Shown here: positions 1 to 7,223 of the stretch, one piece after another
How the letters are laid out: each line of letters begins with the position of its first letter
Numbering within the stretch: the stretch's first letter is position 1
DNA from: a virus
DNA length: 21,642 nucleotides
Direction: 5' to 3' (one strand)
Virus record (IMG/VR): IMGVR_UViG_3300023174_000710
Location: 1-21,642 of that record
Notes under the pieces: model-generated
What the model was told of the DNA's origin: nothing
Seen by the model: only the letters and a program-made list of their open reading frames with translations
Databases searched by the model: none
Translations under genes and position numbers: made by a program

Positions 1-555
1 TTATGTCAAAATAACCATCCATGAGTTGTCTTGAAATGTGACGGCGTTGAAAGCCTCGGCCACGGCGCGATCCACCCCAGGCCAGCCGCACATGTAATCA
101 TGACCTGCTAGGATCCCGCCGGTCTTAATCTTGGGCAGCCAGGCCGCAATGTCCGCTTTTACGCTTTCGTAATCATGAGCCGCATCCAGAAACACAAAAT
201 CCAAAGATCGATCAGGATAGGTGGCGGCCGCCACGGTGGATGGCAGCCGGACGATTTGAATCAGATGCCGGATGGTGGAGATGTTTTCCAAAAAGGTTCG
301 GTAAAGACCGTCATTGCCAAGGCATTCATCGTCTTTGTGCTCTTCCGATCCAAGCCAAGTATCCACCGCATCGACTCGTATTTTTTTGCCGGTGTTGTGA
401 GCCGCCACGGCAAGGTGTGCAACGGAACGCCCTTTCCAGCATCCGACCTCCACGATGTGAGCCGGATTAGGCAGCTTGGCAACAACCTGATCATACAAGC
501 CGGAGAAACTAAACCAATCCTCTCCGCCGATGCTTAGGTGTTGCAAAGTTGCCAT
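1..555 (-). CDS. class I SAM-dependent methyltransferase (Methyltransf_24-like)
   Basis: The 184-residue protein is complete, with its TAA stop at the very edge of the window. Residues about 35-50 read VEVGCWKGRSVAHLA, the glycine-rich SAM-binding loop of Rossmann methyltransferases. An acidic strand end follows (VDAVDTW), then LDFVFLDAAHDYESV, typical of the Methyltransf_24 family, whose members often methylate sugars. The acceptor cannot be read from sequence. The gene overlaps the upstream glycosyltransferase by 22 nt and is the last of three sugar/methyl genes behind the capsid gene, so a role in decorating a glycan on the virion or host surface is inferred. It has no signal peptide or membrane segment, so it is cytoplasmic. 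Family is confident; substrate is unknown. Confidence 0.8.
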   Translation of the reverse strand: MATLQHLSIGGEDWFSFSGLYDQVVAKLPNPAHIVEVGCWKGRSVAHLAVAAHNTGKKIRVDAVDTWLGSEEHKDDECLGNDGLYRTFLENISTIRHLIQIVRLPSTVAAATYPDRSLDFVFLDAAHDYESVKADIAAWLPKIKTGGILAGHDYMCGWPGVDRAVAEAFNAVTFQDNSWMVILT

Positions 556-1208
556 TTTGTCTCAGATCCAGTTGCGACCCTTGTCGCGTGCTGGTGCTCT
601 TTATGAAACTCCGGCCCCGGACAAAACGTGCCCCGCTCCGCCCCAATGTTCTGGATCCGGCTGACGTACGGGAACATTTCCCCCATGCCAAGTTTCTCGC
701 GGATCCGCTGCACCCCGCCGTCCCAGAATGATGGATCCCATGACGGCTTGAGATATTTATCAAAGTTGGATTTCCATGTGGCCCAACCCCAAGGGGTGAA
801 CCATTGACGGAATCCACAAGCGCTTTCCTGTGCCGCCCCGCCGTGCTGATTATAGCCTGAGATCGTGAGCGTCTTGGAGGTGGCGTTTCGTCCGGCCCAC
901 TCAAACCAGCGCAGGCAGTCCGGGCTTGGCACGGTGTCGTCCTCCAAATGGATATGAAAATCGGATTGCTCAAATCCGTACGTCATGGCGTACAGAATAG
1001 CTGCCCCGCAACCAAGGTGTGCGGGCGAAACATGCACGCCGATCCCCTGCCCCTTGGCAATCTCGACCAGCTCTTTGGATTTGTCGGATGGATCCAGTAC
1101 GGCCGTGACGCTGTATTCGATTACTCCGTTACATTTGGCCAAAGCGCCGATGACTTGCGCAAAATAGTCAGGCCGATTGTATCCGGATAAGGTCAGCGTT
1201 TTACGCAT
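534..1208 (-). CDS. glycosyltransferase, GT-A fold
   Basis: The 224-residue protein opens with a beta-strand and loop typical of GT-A enzymes (TLTLSGYNRPDYFAQVIGAL), then VTAVLDPSDKS. Around residues 83-96 it has FHIHLEDDTVPSPDCL, where EDD fits the metal- and nucleotide-sugar-binding DXD motif. The pattern resembles GNT-I/alpha-1,3-mannosyl type transferases. It overlaps the preceding gene by 8 nt and the following methyltransferase by 22 nt, so the three are almost certainly co-translated. No transmembrane segment is visible. It probably transfers a sugar onto a virion or host-envelope acceptor; donor and acceptor are unknown. Confidence 0.75.
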   Translation of the reverse strand: MRKTLTLSGYNRPDYFAQVIGALAKCNGVIEYSVTAVLDPSDKSKELVEIAKGQGIGVHVSPAHLGCGAAILYAMTYGFEQSDFHIHLEDDTVPSPDCLRWFEWAGRNATSKTLTISGYNQHGGAAQESACGFRQWFTPWGWATWKSNFDKYLKPSWDPSFWDGGVQRIREKLGMGEMFPYVSRIQNIGAERGTFCPGPEFHKEHQHATRVATGSETKWQLCNT

Positions 1209-3324
1209 TTTTTAGAAGTGCGTAGGCAGCCAGGTTGCCGCCGGTGCCTTTATTGTTTTGCAAGGCATCCTCGCCCAATCCCTCTTGGCGGATACGAAGG
1301 CCGTTGGAACGTGAAAAATCAGAACGGTTGCACACGAGAGTTTTGATGCCTTTCTTTTGCAGCTCCGTGCTCATGACGTAATCGTCGGCAAGGAAGCGGG
1401 CCTTCTCCTTGTCGGTCATTTGCGAGAACTCTTTTTCGCTGACGGGCGGGAATAGATCGATATCGGGAAAATCTTTCTTTCGGCAACACACACCGCCAAA
1501 TCCTTCCAAGATTTCAGCGTGCCCCAGGTGATCCGGGGCAATGGCATAGCCGGTGGATCCCGTCATAAAAAACCCGCACTGCCCCATGGCCGCGCCCTCC
1601 GGGCATTCTTGTGCCAGAGTCTCAATCATACGCGGGCTGTACAGAATGTCGTCATCGCACCAGAGGATCAGATCGTCCGGCTCCGCGTTATGGTAGGCGC
1701 CGACAAATTTGCTGGCCGGGCCGTGGTCGCCCCCATTGTAAATTGTAATTTTACCATCCGCCTCCAGTTGCTTGATGGCGGCTGGAAGATCCGGCATGCG
1801 CTCCCCTGTCCTGGCTAACTTTTTGGGCAAGTGCAGGACAATCTTGTCCGCTGGGCGGGATTGGTTCAGCAGGCTGTTCAGCGTGGGCAGGATGGTGTGG
1901 ATGCGTTTTGGCGTGGTGGTTAACCCAACAATAACGCGACCCGCCCGATCCACCGGATCCGGAAGGCGCTGTGCCCCATCAGGCACGGTGCCGTTTTCAA
2001 TCAGCTCGTGATCCCATCGCAGTCCTGGCATTTTTCCATCCTTGGCGGTGACGGTTAAAAGGATGTCCCCAGCGGCTGCGCCCATGGCCTCATCCGCGGA
2101 GTGGATTATCCGATGCCGATCTGCCTGCTTATTGCCCCGCTGGGTGATGAGCATGTGCTGGATGGCGTTGGGATCGTCTGCGGTGTCGGTGTAGAGAGCG
2201 AGCGATCTAAGGCAATCTTCGGGCTCGCCAACATGAATGACGGTGATCCGGCCCCAAGCCGTCCGGAATCCTTCCCGCACCAAGATGTCGGCATCAAGGT
2301 TTTGCTTACTGGCGCGCAGGCATTGAGCCATGAGCGCTCTGGGCAGATGTTTGTACCATCTGTTTTCTTGATTCCAATCCGTGGTGTGCGGCATGGAATC
2401 CACTTTTTTTAGAATGTGGAATGCGGTGGTGAAATCGTCGTGATCCATCCTGTCGGCCGCCAACAGGCCGTGTGCCTCGCGGCGTAATGGGCAAAGGGTG
2501 ATGGCTTTCCCAATGTGCTCCAATCGTTTTGCCCGGTCAGACAGCATCATGCTGGCCTGCGTGTGAAGCTGATAGCGCTCAGCCGGGCCCAGATCGCCGT
2601 GCTCCAGCGCCAGCAGGCAAGGCCCGATGGCTTGCTGGTATTCGTTCTTAAGAAAATGCTCTTGCGCCAAGTAGTACCACTCCATGCCGATGCCGTTGAT
2701 CCGGCTGGCGATGATTCTCTTGTTGCGTTCCGCGCTGCTTGTCTTTGGCCCATTTGGGGCATGGAGGATTTTTAAGTGCTCTGCCACGCCAATCTTGGTG
2801 TCCTTTGCGGGCGTCACTCTTTCGTGGATCTGGCGCTCCCAATGAGCCGGCAGCTTGCCATCGTCCATCCGGCGGAATATTCGTTCCCGCTTGTTGTTGC
2901 GCATGCCGGAGTTTTGGACGTCGTAAATGGTGACTAGGATGTCCCACTCAGTCTTTCCGGCCTCCCGATCCATGATGGCTTGCCGATGAGCGTCCGCCTG
3001 CCCTGGCTCAAATATGTCGTCGCAATCTGCCCAGATCACATACTTGCCTGTGGCTAGGCTGAAAGCCTTGTTCCTAGCGGCTGCAAAATTGTCGATATGA
3101 GGCCAATCCTTGTGTTCGGGGCTGTTCTGATACTCCTCGCACACTAAAGCCTCACCAGCGGCCTCCTGAGCGCATTGGCGTACATCGTGCGCATTGTTTG
3201 CGCCAACTGCCGGAACGACTACGACCTGATCCCATAGGCCACGAGAGGATTCGATAAGTCGACGCAAAATCGCCCCCTCGCCGGGGCCGGCGATGAGGGC
3301 GATTGAGACAGTGGGGGTGGTCAT
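1201..3324 (-). CDS. bifunctional glycosyltransferase: GT2 domain, helical-repeat middle, second GT domain
   Basis: This 707-residue protein has two GT-A-like domains. The N-terminal GT2 domain has AARN at about 82-85 and a DXD-type motif WADCDDIF at about 98-105. A helical, TPR-like middle (about 190-420) contains repeated Ala/Leu helices. The second domain (about 462-707) starts VIVGLTTTPKRIHTI and carries LWCDDDILYSP (CDDD about 556-559). I chose the ATG at 3324 over a GTG at 3369 because the fold begins right after it and the extra 15 codons lie in a strong hairpin. Neither start has a good Shine-Dalgarno site. Its place behind the capsid gene suggests glycosylation of a virion protein or a host surface glycan. 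The double-domain design would suit sequential sugar additions; this is inference. Confidence 0.75.
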   Translation of the reverse strand: MTTPTVSIALIAGPGEGAILRRLIESSRGLWDQVVVVPAVGANNAHDVRQCAQEAAGEALVCEEYQNSPEHKDWPHIDNFAAARNKAFSLATGKYVIWADCDDIFEPGQADAHRQAIMDREAGKTEWDILVTIYDVQNSGMRNNKRERIFRRMDDGKLPAHWERQIHERVTPAKDTKIGVAEHLKILHAPNGPKTSSAERNKRIIASRINGIGMEWYYLAQEHFLKNEYQQAIGPCLLALEHGDLGPAERYQLHTQASMMLSDRAKRLEHIGKAITLCPLRREAHGLLAADRMDHDDFTTAFHILKKVDSMPHTTDWNQENRWYKHLPRALMAQCLRASKQNLDADILVREGFRTAWGRITVIHVGEPEDCLRSLALYTDTADDPNAIQHMLITQRGNKQADRHRIIHSADEAMGAAAGDILLTVTAKDGKMPGLRWDHELIENGTVPDGAQRLPDPVDRAGRVIVGLTTTPKRIHTILPTLNSLLNQSRPADKIVLHLPKKLARTGERMPDLPAAIKQLEADGKITIYNGGDHGPASKFVGAYHNAEPDDLILWCDDDILYSPRMIETLAQECPEGAAMGQCGFFMTGSTGYAIAPDHLGHAEILEGFGGVCCRKKDFPDIDLFPPVSEKEFSQMTDKEKARFLADDYVMSTELQKKGIKTLVCNRSDFSRSNGLRIRQEGLGEDALQNNKGTGGNLAAYALLKNA

Positions 3325-3333
3325 CTTTAGGGT

Positions 3334-3370
3334 GGTGGCCGGCCGCACCCCCCGATGCGACCGGCCCACC
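3334..3370 (-). terminator. strong GC hairpin between capsid gene and glycosyltransferase (attenuator or processing stem)
   Basis: The stem lies just past the capsid stop. The outer arms GGTGGCCGG (3334-3342) and CCGGCCCACC (3361-3370) pair with one bulge. Inside them CGCACC (3344-3349) and GATGCG (3354-3359) pair, with one G-U in the leftward RNA, around a four-base loop. No U-run follows, so it is not a classic intrinsic terminator. It may trim expression between the abundant capsid protein and the low-need sugar genes, or stabilise the capsid mRNA 3' end. Confidence 0.5.
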
Positions 3371-3384
3371 GATAATCTTAGTCT

Positions 3385-4257
3385 TTAGACCAAGCGAACC
3401 AGCGAGCTGGTCGATCCGCGTCCCACGCCAAACAGCAGGATGTAGCTGCGATTGGTGGTTCCGAGGGTAGGATTCACGAACTCCCTGACGGCCAAGGAAA
3501 GGCCGCTGGAAGGATCGGTCACTACGTCCTGGCTGCCAGGATAGTTGTCGAGAGCTTCGGGTACGCGAGCCGCGACGATGAGGGCTTCTTTCTGTGCCGC
3601 AAAACCCTTGGACACTGCCGAGGGAAGCGCGGTGTAGGAGAACACCTCAATGCCGTTGACCATTCCAATGGAGCCGGTTTTCACCGTATCACCTTGGATC
3701 TGAGCGTTGGCAACGATGCTGCTGTCGTTGAGGAGGCTGGCTTTGTTATCCGGGGAGATGATCGCGTAACGATCATTCGACGGAACTTTGTTATTGTCCA
3801 AGCTGTATCCCAAGCTGACGACGCCGCGGTAGCTCAACGCACCGGCCGCAACCGTGAGAGTGCTGGCATAGGTGCTGGTCACGAGACCGAGCAGGCTATC
3901 CGTCATGCTCTTACCCAAGGCATAAGCTGCCGAGGAGGCAAAGCGGTTGATCAGGTCGATGGAGGAGCTGAACTTCTCGTCATCGCGGATGGCGTAGGTG
4001 CTGTGGATCAGGTTGCTCAAGCTGATGGTGGCATCAGTCTGAGTGCGATCTTGGGCAACGTAGCCGGCCGTGGTGCTGTACGCACCGGCGGTGCCTACGG
4101 TCACGAGGTGGGTGGTGATGGTGTCGTTCATGCGGGCCGGGACGTCTGAGAAGTCCGTTACCGCTTTGGTGAGGAAAGGCAGGGAATCGACCAGCGTGGT
4201 CAGTGCGCGTTGCGCAATGGCCTTGCCGTTCGAGACCGAGCCGAGTGTGTTAGCCAT
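3385..4257 (-). CDS. major capsid protein
   Basis: The 290-residue protein forms the icosahedral head shell. Its N-terminal half reads like coat proteins of the P22/HK97-fold superfamily: a helical start (GKAIAQRALTTLVDSLPFL), then VTVGTAGAYSTTAGYVAQD and ATISLSNLIHSTYAI, and a basic-hydrophobic C-terminus (SYILLFGVGRG). Position supports the call: it directly follows the protease-scaffold gene, 21 nt away. It has a strong AGGAGA ribosome-binding site eight bases before its ATG, the best in the packaging/head block, as expected for the most abundant virion protein. No protease-processed N-terminal delta domain is obvious; scaffolding appears to be supplied by the neighbouring gene. The exact family cannot be fixed by eye. 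Confidence 0.82.
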   Translation of the reverse strand: MANTLGSVSNGKAIAQRALTTLVDSLPFLTKAVTDFSDVPARMNDTITTHLVTVGTAGAYSTTAGYVAQDRTQTDATISLSNLIHSTYAIRDDEKFSSSIDLINRFASSAAYALGKSMTDSLLGLVTSTYASTLTVAAGALSYRGVVSLGYSLDNNKVPSNDRYAIISPDNKASLLNDSSIVANAQIQGDTVKTGSIGMVNGIEVFSYTALPSAVSKGFAAQKEALIVAARVPEALDNYPGSQDVVTDPSSGLSLAVREFVNPTLGTTNRSYILLFGVGRGSTSSLVRLV

Positions 4258-4278
4258 GTTTAGTGTCTCCTGTTAGGG

Positions 4279-5262
4279 TTATCGTGCGAACTTGATTTGT
4301 TTAAAAATCTCCGCCGCACGACGGGGATTCTTTTCTGCGTTGAACTGCGCCAGCAGCTCTCCGCGAGAAAGTTGTTTGGAAGATTCGACTTCAATGGGCT
4401 TGATGCCACGGGACGCTTCAAGCTCAATGACCTTGGCGGAAAGTTCAGCTTTTAAAGCCGCAGTTTCATTGGCCACCGGCTCCTCGGTTTTGATTTCCTC
4501 GGCCTTGGCCTCGACGGCCACGGGCTCCGGAGCGGCCTCAACCTTGGGCTCTTCAACCACGGCAGCTTCGAGTTTCTTTTCCCCGACCTTGGCAGCCATG
4601 GGTTCTTCAACCACATCGCTCACAGCATCAGCCGTAAGCATCGCCATGATGGCATCCAGCTTGGCGTTAATGTCGGACAGGGTAGGTTCAGCCAGCTTGA
4701 CCGGCTCTGCTGCCGGGGCCGCCGGCGCGACGGGCGCCGCTTCCGTGGCGGGCGTCTCTAATTTGGTTTCTTCAACCTGTGATGTTTTGGTCACGGCGTT
4801 TTGTTTGCTGTCAACCCGTGCGTGAAAAATCCCGGTAGGGTTGGCCGCTGGCGTAAGAACAAGATCAACGCTGTAAAGCGTCTGAACGTCCGCCAGCCTG
4901 GTGCCGTCCTCTGCTTCGCGAGGAATGCCAGAAAAGCTGATGGAAAACCCGATTTGACCAGGCAGAGTGCTGATTAGTTCGCTGAAATAAAAAAAGCCGT
5001 CGTGGCTTTCAAAAAGAGTTAGGTCGGCTCGGACACGTCCGCCATCTAGGCTAAAGTTTTCTAGATAACCGATGATGTTGCTGACGGAAGCACTATGGTC
5101 TGACAACACCTTAACCTGACCGGCCTCGTTACCTTTTTCGACTACCTGTAAAAGCGTTTCTGCGTCGATTACCATTCCATGGCCCAGGGCGGGGCCGGCG
5201 GTGATTACGGAAATGCCCTTGAATTTCTTTTCGGCCATGTGCTGGCCGAGCGTGTCAAACAA
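4279..5262 (-). CDS. prohead protease fused to a scaffold-like C-terminal domain
   Basis: The protein has 327 residues from the TTG start. The first 150 residues look like an HK97-type prohead protease: His56 in KVLSDHSASV and a serine in GFSISFSG (about 106-112) fit the catalytic His and Ser. Residues about 160-280 are Ala/Glu/Pro/Val-rich, and a helical charged tail ends in KQIKFAR, as in internal scaffolding proteins. The product probably directs shell assembly, then cleaves itself. The TTG at 5262 has AAGAAGAG just upstream; an ATG at 5238 is the alternative but has no visible ribosome site. The capsid gene follows 21 nt later. It overlaps the portal reading frame by 58 nt, unusual here. 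Confidence 0.78.
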   Translation of the reverse strand: MFDTLGQHMAEKKFKGISVITAGPALGHGMVIDAETLLQVVEKGNEAGQVKVLSDHSASVSNIIGYLENFSLDGGRVRADLTLFESHDGFFYFSELISTLPGQIGFSISFSGIPREAEDGTRLADVQTLYSVDLVLTPAANPTGIFHARVDSKQNAVTKTSQVEETKLETPATEAAPVAPAAPAAEPVKLAEPTLSDINAKLDAIMAMLTADAVSDVVEEPMAAKVGEKKLEAAVVEEPKVEAAPEPVAVEAKAEEIKTEEPVANETAALKAELSAKVIELEASRGIKPIEVESSKQLSRGELLAQFNAEKNPRRAAEIFKQIKFAR

Positions 5263-6878
5263 TCAGCTCTTCTTTTTGCGTGGCTTGCTTCTACGAATCC
5301 AACGGCCTTGGCCACCATGTTAAGCTCCTTGGTGGACAGATTGAAATCAGGGTCGTCCCTCATGGTAAAAGCCTCGGTCACCTGTGCGGCCGGCTCTGCA
5401 ATCTTGACCTCCGCCTGCATGGTCGCCGTTTCTGTTGATGCGCTCATTTGAGGTTGAGGCGCTTCGGTTGTTGGAACAGGAGTTTCGGCTGGCGGTTCAG
5501 ATGGAGGCGTTTGAGCGGTCGGAGCGGGTTGATTAGGAATAAACTGAACCTCTCCAACGGGGATGCCGGCCGCTTCGCACTTTTGTCTGATATAAACCTG
5601 TTCGGCAATTTTCTGGTCAATCGCATCCTGCCAATCCTCGCCTCTGCTGGCGTAGATGTCGGCGTAGGTTGTGAGGCCAAGTTTAAGATCCTCGCGGTCG
5701 GCCGCGCTATCCCTGCCGGCATCAATCGTGGTCTGGCGGGGCGTGTGATATGTGGCCTGCCACCACCGATCCATTCCCCTGGGCGGAGTTAGGTCTCCAC
5801 GCTTGATGGCTTTGGCCAGCGCCCACAGGCGCACGCGGGAAACTAGCTGAGTGATGATGGCCTGGCTGATTTCATCAAACCGACGCTGGGCTTGGGCAAG
5901 AGCAAATCTTTGAGACGGCCCGGAAAGATCGGAATCGTCGATATAGGCCAATGGAACACCAAGCCCATAAGCCACATCTCTCTTAAATTGTTTCATCATT
6001 TCAAGAACGTTTGGGCCAGGACGGTCATCCTTTAGCTGAACCAACTTTCTGCCATTTGGAACATTCCAAATGGCGCCTCCGCCGTAGATCCTGTCGGTTG
6101 TAATGCCGTCAGTATTGGTTGTATCGTTACCAAAAAATCCTGCAGTGCCCTCACCCTCTAAGGCCAAACCAATAGCCGAGGCGCGCTTCACGCTGACCAT
6201 GGTGTTGCTCAAAATCTCTTCCCGATCCTGGATGAGATTTAAGCAGGTGACCAAGCGGGATAGGCTGCGTAGCTCGTCTGCCCGATCTCGCTCCGCCAAC
6301 ACGATCAAATCAGGTGATTGAACTTCTGAAAATTTGTCGTCTTGGCCGAGGTTGATGTAGTAGGAAAGCGGACGGCCTTGGGCATTGACGCGAACTCCGT
6401 CAATGACCCGCTTTTCGCCTTGCAGATAGTCTGGCGTCTCACAGCGGTGAGCTTCAACCATTTGAAGCATCGGCCAGCCGTCTCCGTTGTCGGTAAGTAA
6501 AATAAAGAGTTCATTGTCGCGCAGCATGGTGCGAGTTGCGACTTGTTGAAGCGTGTTAAAATCCAACAATCCCCTGACATCGCAAGCCAGTGACCACGTG
6601 GCTAACCAATCCTCAGTCGCCCGGTTCCATCCCTCATCGCTGGTGCGCGATTGCATTTTGATACCACCGCCTATTGAATTTCTCACCATTGAATCAATCG
6701 CCCCACGAACGACGGGCGAATTGTAGAACCAGTAGCGGGCAAGCCCCAGAACCTGTTTACGGCTTTGATTGGTTACGTCGGTTCGAGTGTCCTGCGGAGT
6801 AACGTAAATGTGCTGGCGCTTGGTGTAGTCCTGCGCACCAGCCCGAACAATACGTCCAAACCAAGATCCCAAGCTCAT
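5205..6878 (-). CDS. portal protein, lambda GpB-like (Phage_portal_2)
   Basis: The 557-residue protein forms the dodecameric ring at the head vertex through which DNA is packaged. It starts MSLGSWFGRIVRAG and includes ARYWFYNSPVVRGAIDSMV, typical of lambda-family portals, then a long alpha/beta body and PLAYIDDSDLSGPSQRFALAQ, the conserved segment before the stem helix. The C-terminus is Pro/Thr/Gln-rich. The ATG at 6878 overlaps the upstream stop as ATGA, so I preferred it to a longer reading from 6989. The last 15-20 residues run 58 nt into the protease gene and look unnatural. One extra A in the A5 run at 5273-5277 (leftward strand) would instead end the protein at 5263, immediately before the protease TTG. 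Confidence 0.85.
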   Translation of the reverse strand: MSLGSWFGRIVRAGAQDYTKRQHIYVTPQDTRTDVTNQSRKQVLGLARYWFYNSPVVRGAIDSMVRNSIGGGIKMQSRTSDEGWNRATEDWLATWSLACDVRGLLDFNTLQQVATRTMLRDNELFILLTDNGDGWPMLQMVEAHRCETPDYLQGEKRVIDGVRVNAQGRPLSYYINLGQDDKFSEVQSPDLIVLAERDRADELRSLSRLVTCLNLIQDREEILSNTMVSVKRASAIGLALEGEGTAGFFGNDTTNTDGITTDRIYGGGAIWNVPNGRKLVQLKDDRPGPNVLEMMKQFKRDVAYGLGVPLAYIDDSDLSGPSQRFALAQAQRRFDEISQAIITQLVSRVRLWALAKAIKRGDLTPPRGMDRWWQATYHTPRQTTIDAGRDSAADREDLKLGLTTYADIYASRGEDWQDAIDQKIAEQVYIRQKCEAAGIPVGEVQFIPNQPAPTAQTPPSEPPAETPVPTTEAPQPQMSASTETATMQAEVKIAEPAAQVTEAFTMRDDPDFNLSTKELNMVAKAVGFVEASHAKRRADCLTRSASTWPKRNSRAFP

Positions 6879-7204
6879 GGATTGATTGGCTGCATAATGC
6901 CAAAGTTGGGGTAGCTGGTCTGGCCGTTGCCCTTGACCAGATAATTTTCCATTTCGGATGGCGTGGTGAAATCCTTGACGCGGCTCCACAGCTCATAAGC
7001 CATGTGGGCAATGTTGGCCGGGTTGATGCCGGGCTGTAACTGATAGCTAAACGATTTGCCGGCCACGGAAGCGGATACCATCACGCGTCCTCCGTTGTTA
7101 AAACTGGAATACTGATTGGCGGCAATGGCCTCAAGGGCAAGTCGGGTCGCAACCGGATCTTTCGACGATTGAATCCAAAGGGAAAAAATAAGCCCTCGCT
7201 CCAC
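6875..7204 (-). CDS. small protein in gpW/head-completion position between terminase and portal
   Basis: The protein has 109 residues from a GTG start, the only start codon between an upstream in-frame TGA and residue 42. In lambda-like phages this slot holds gpW, a small connector protein closing the filled head. The core GGRVMVSASVAGKSFSYQL has the beta-hairpin look of that group, with helices before and after it, but similarity is too weak to call the family. It is longer than lambda gpW. Its stop overlaps the portal ATG (ATGA), so the two are co-translated. Assignment rests mainly on position. Confidence 0.6.
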   Translation of the reverse strand: MERGLIFSLWIQSSKDPVATRLALEAIAANQYSSFNNGGRVMVSASVAGKSFSYQLQPGINPANIAHMAYELWSRVKDFTTPSEMENYLVKGNGQTSYPNFGIMQPINP

Positions 7205-7223
7205 GAACCAAAAATCGTGTCAA

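Noticed and set aside
3325-3369. GTG start 15 codons upstream for the two-domain glycosyltransferase
   Set aside because: The added codons run through the GC hairpin and are basic, without relation to the GT2 fold.
3694-4149. 151-residue + frame with many valines and glycines
   Set aside because: It is a shadow of the capsid gene on the opposite strand; composition mirrors capsid codons.
4292-4825. 177-residue Ser/Ala-rich + frame
   Set aside because: It is antisense to the Ala/Glu-rich scaffold part of the protease gene, and its low-complexity composition is explained by that.
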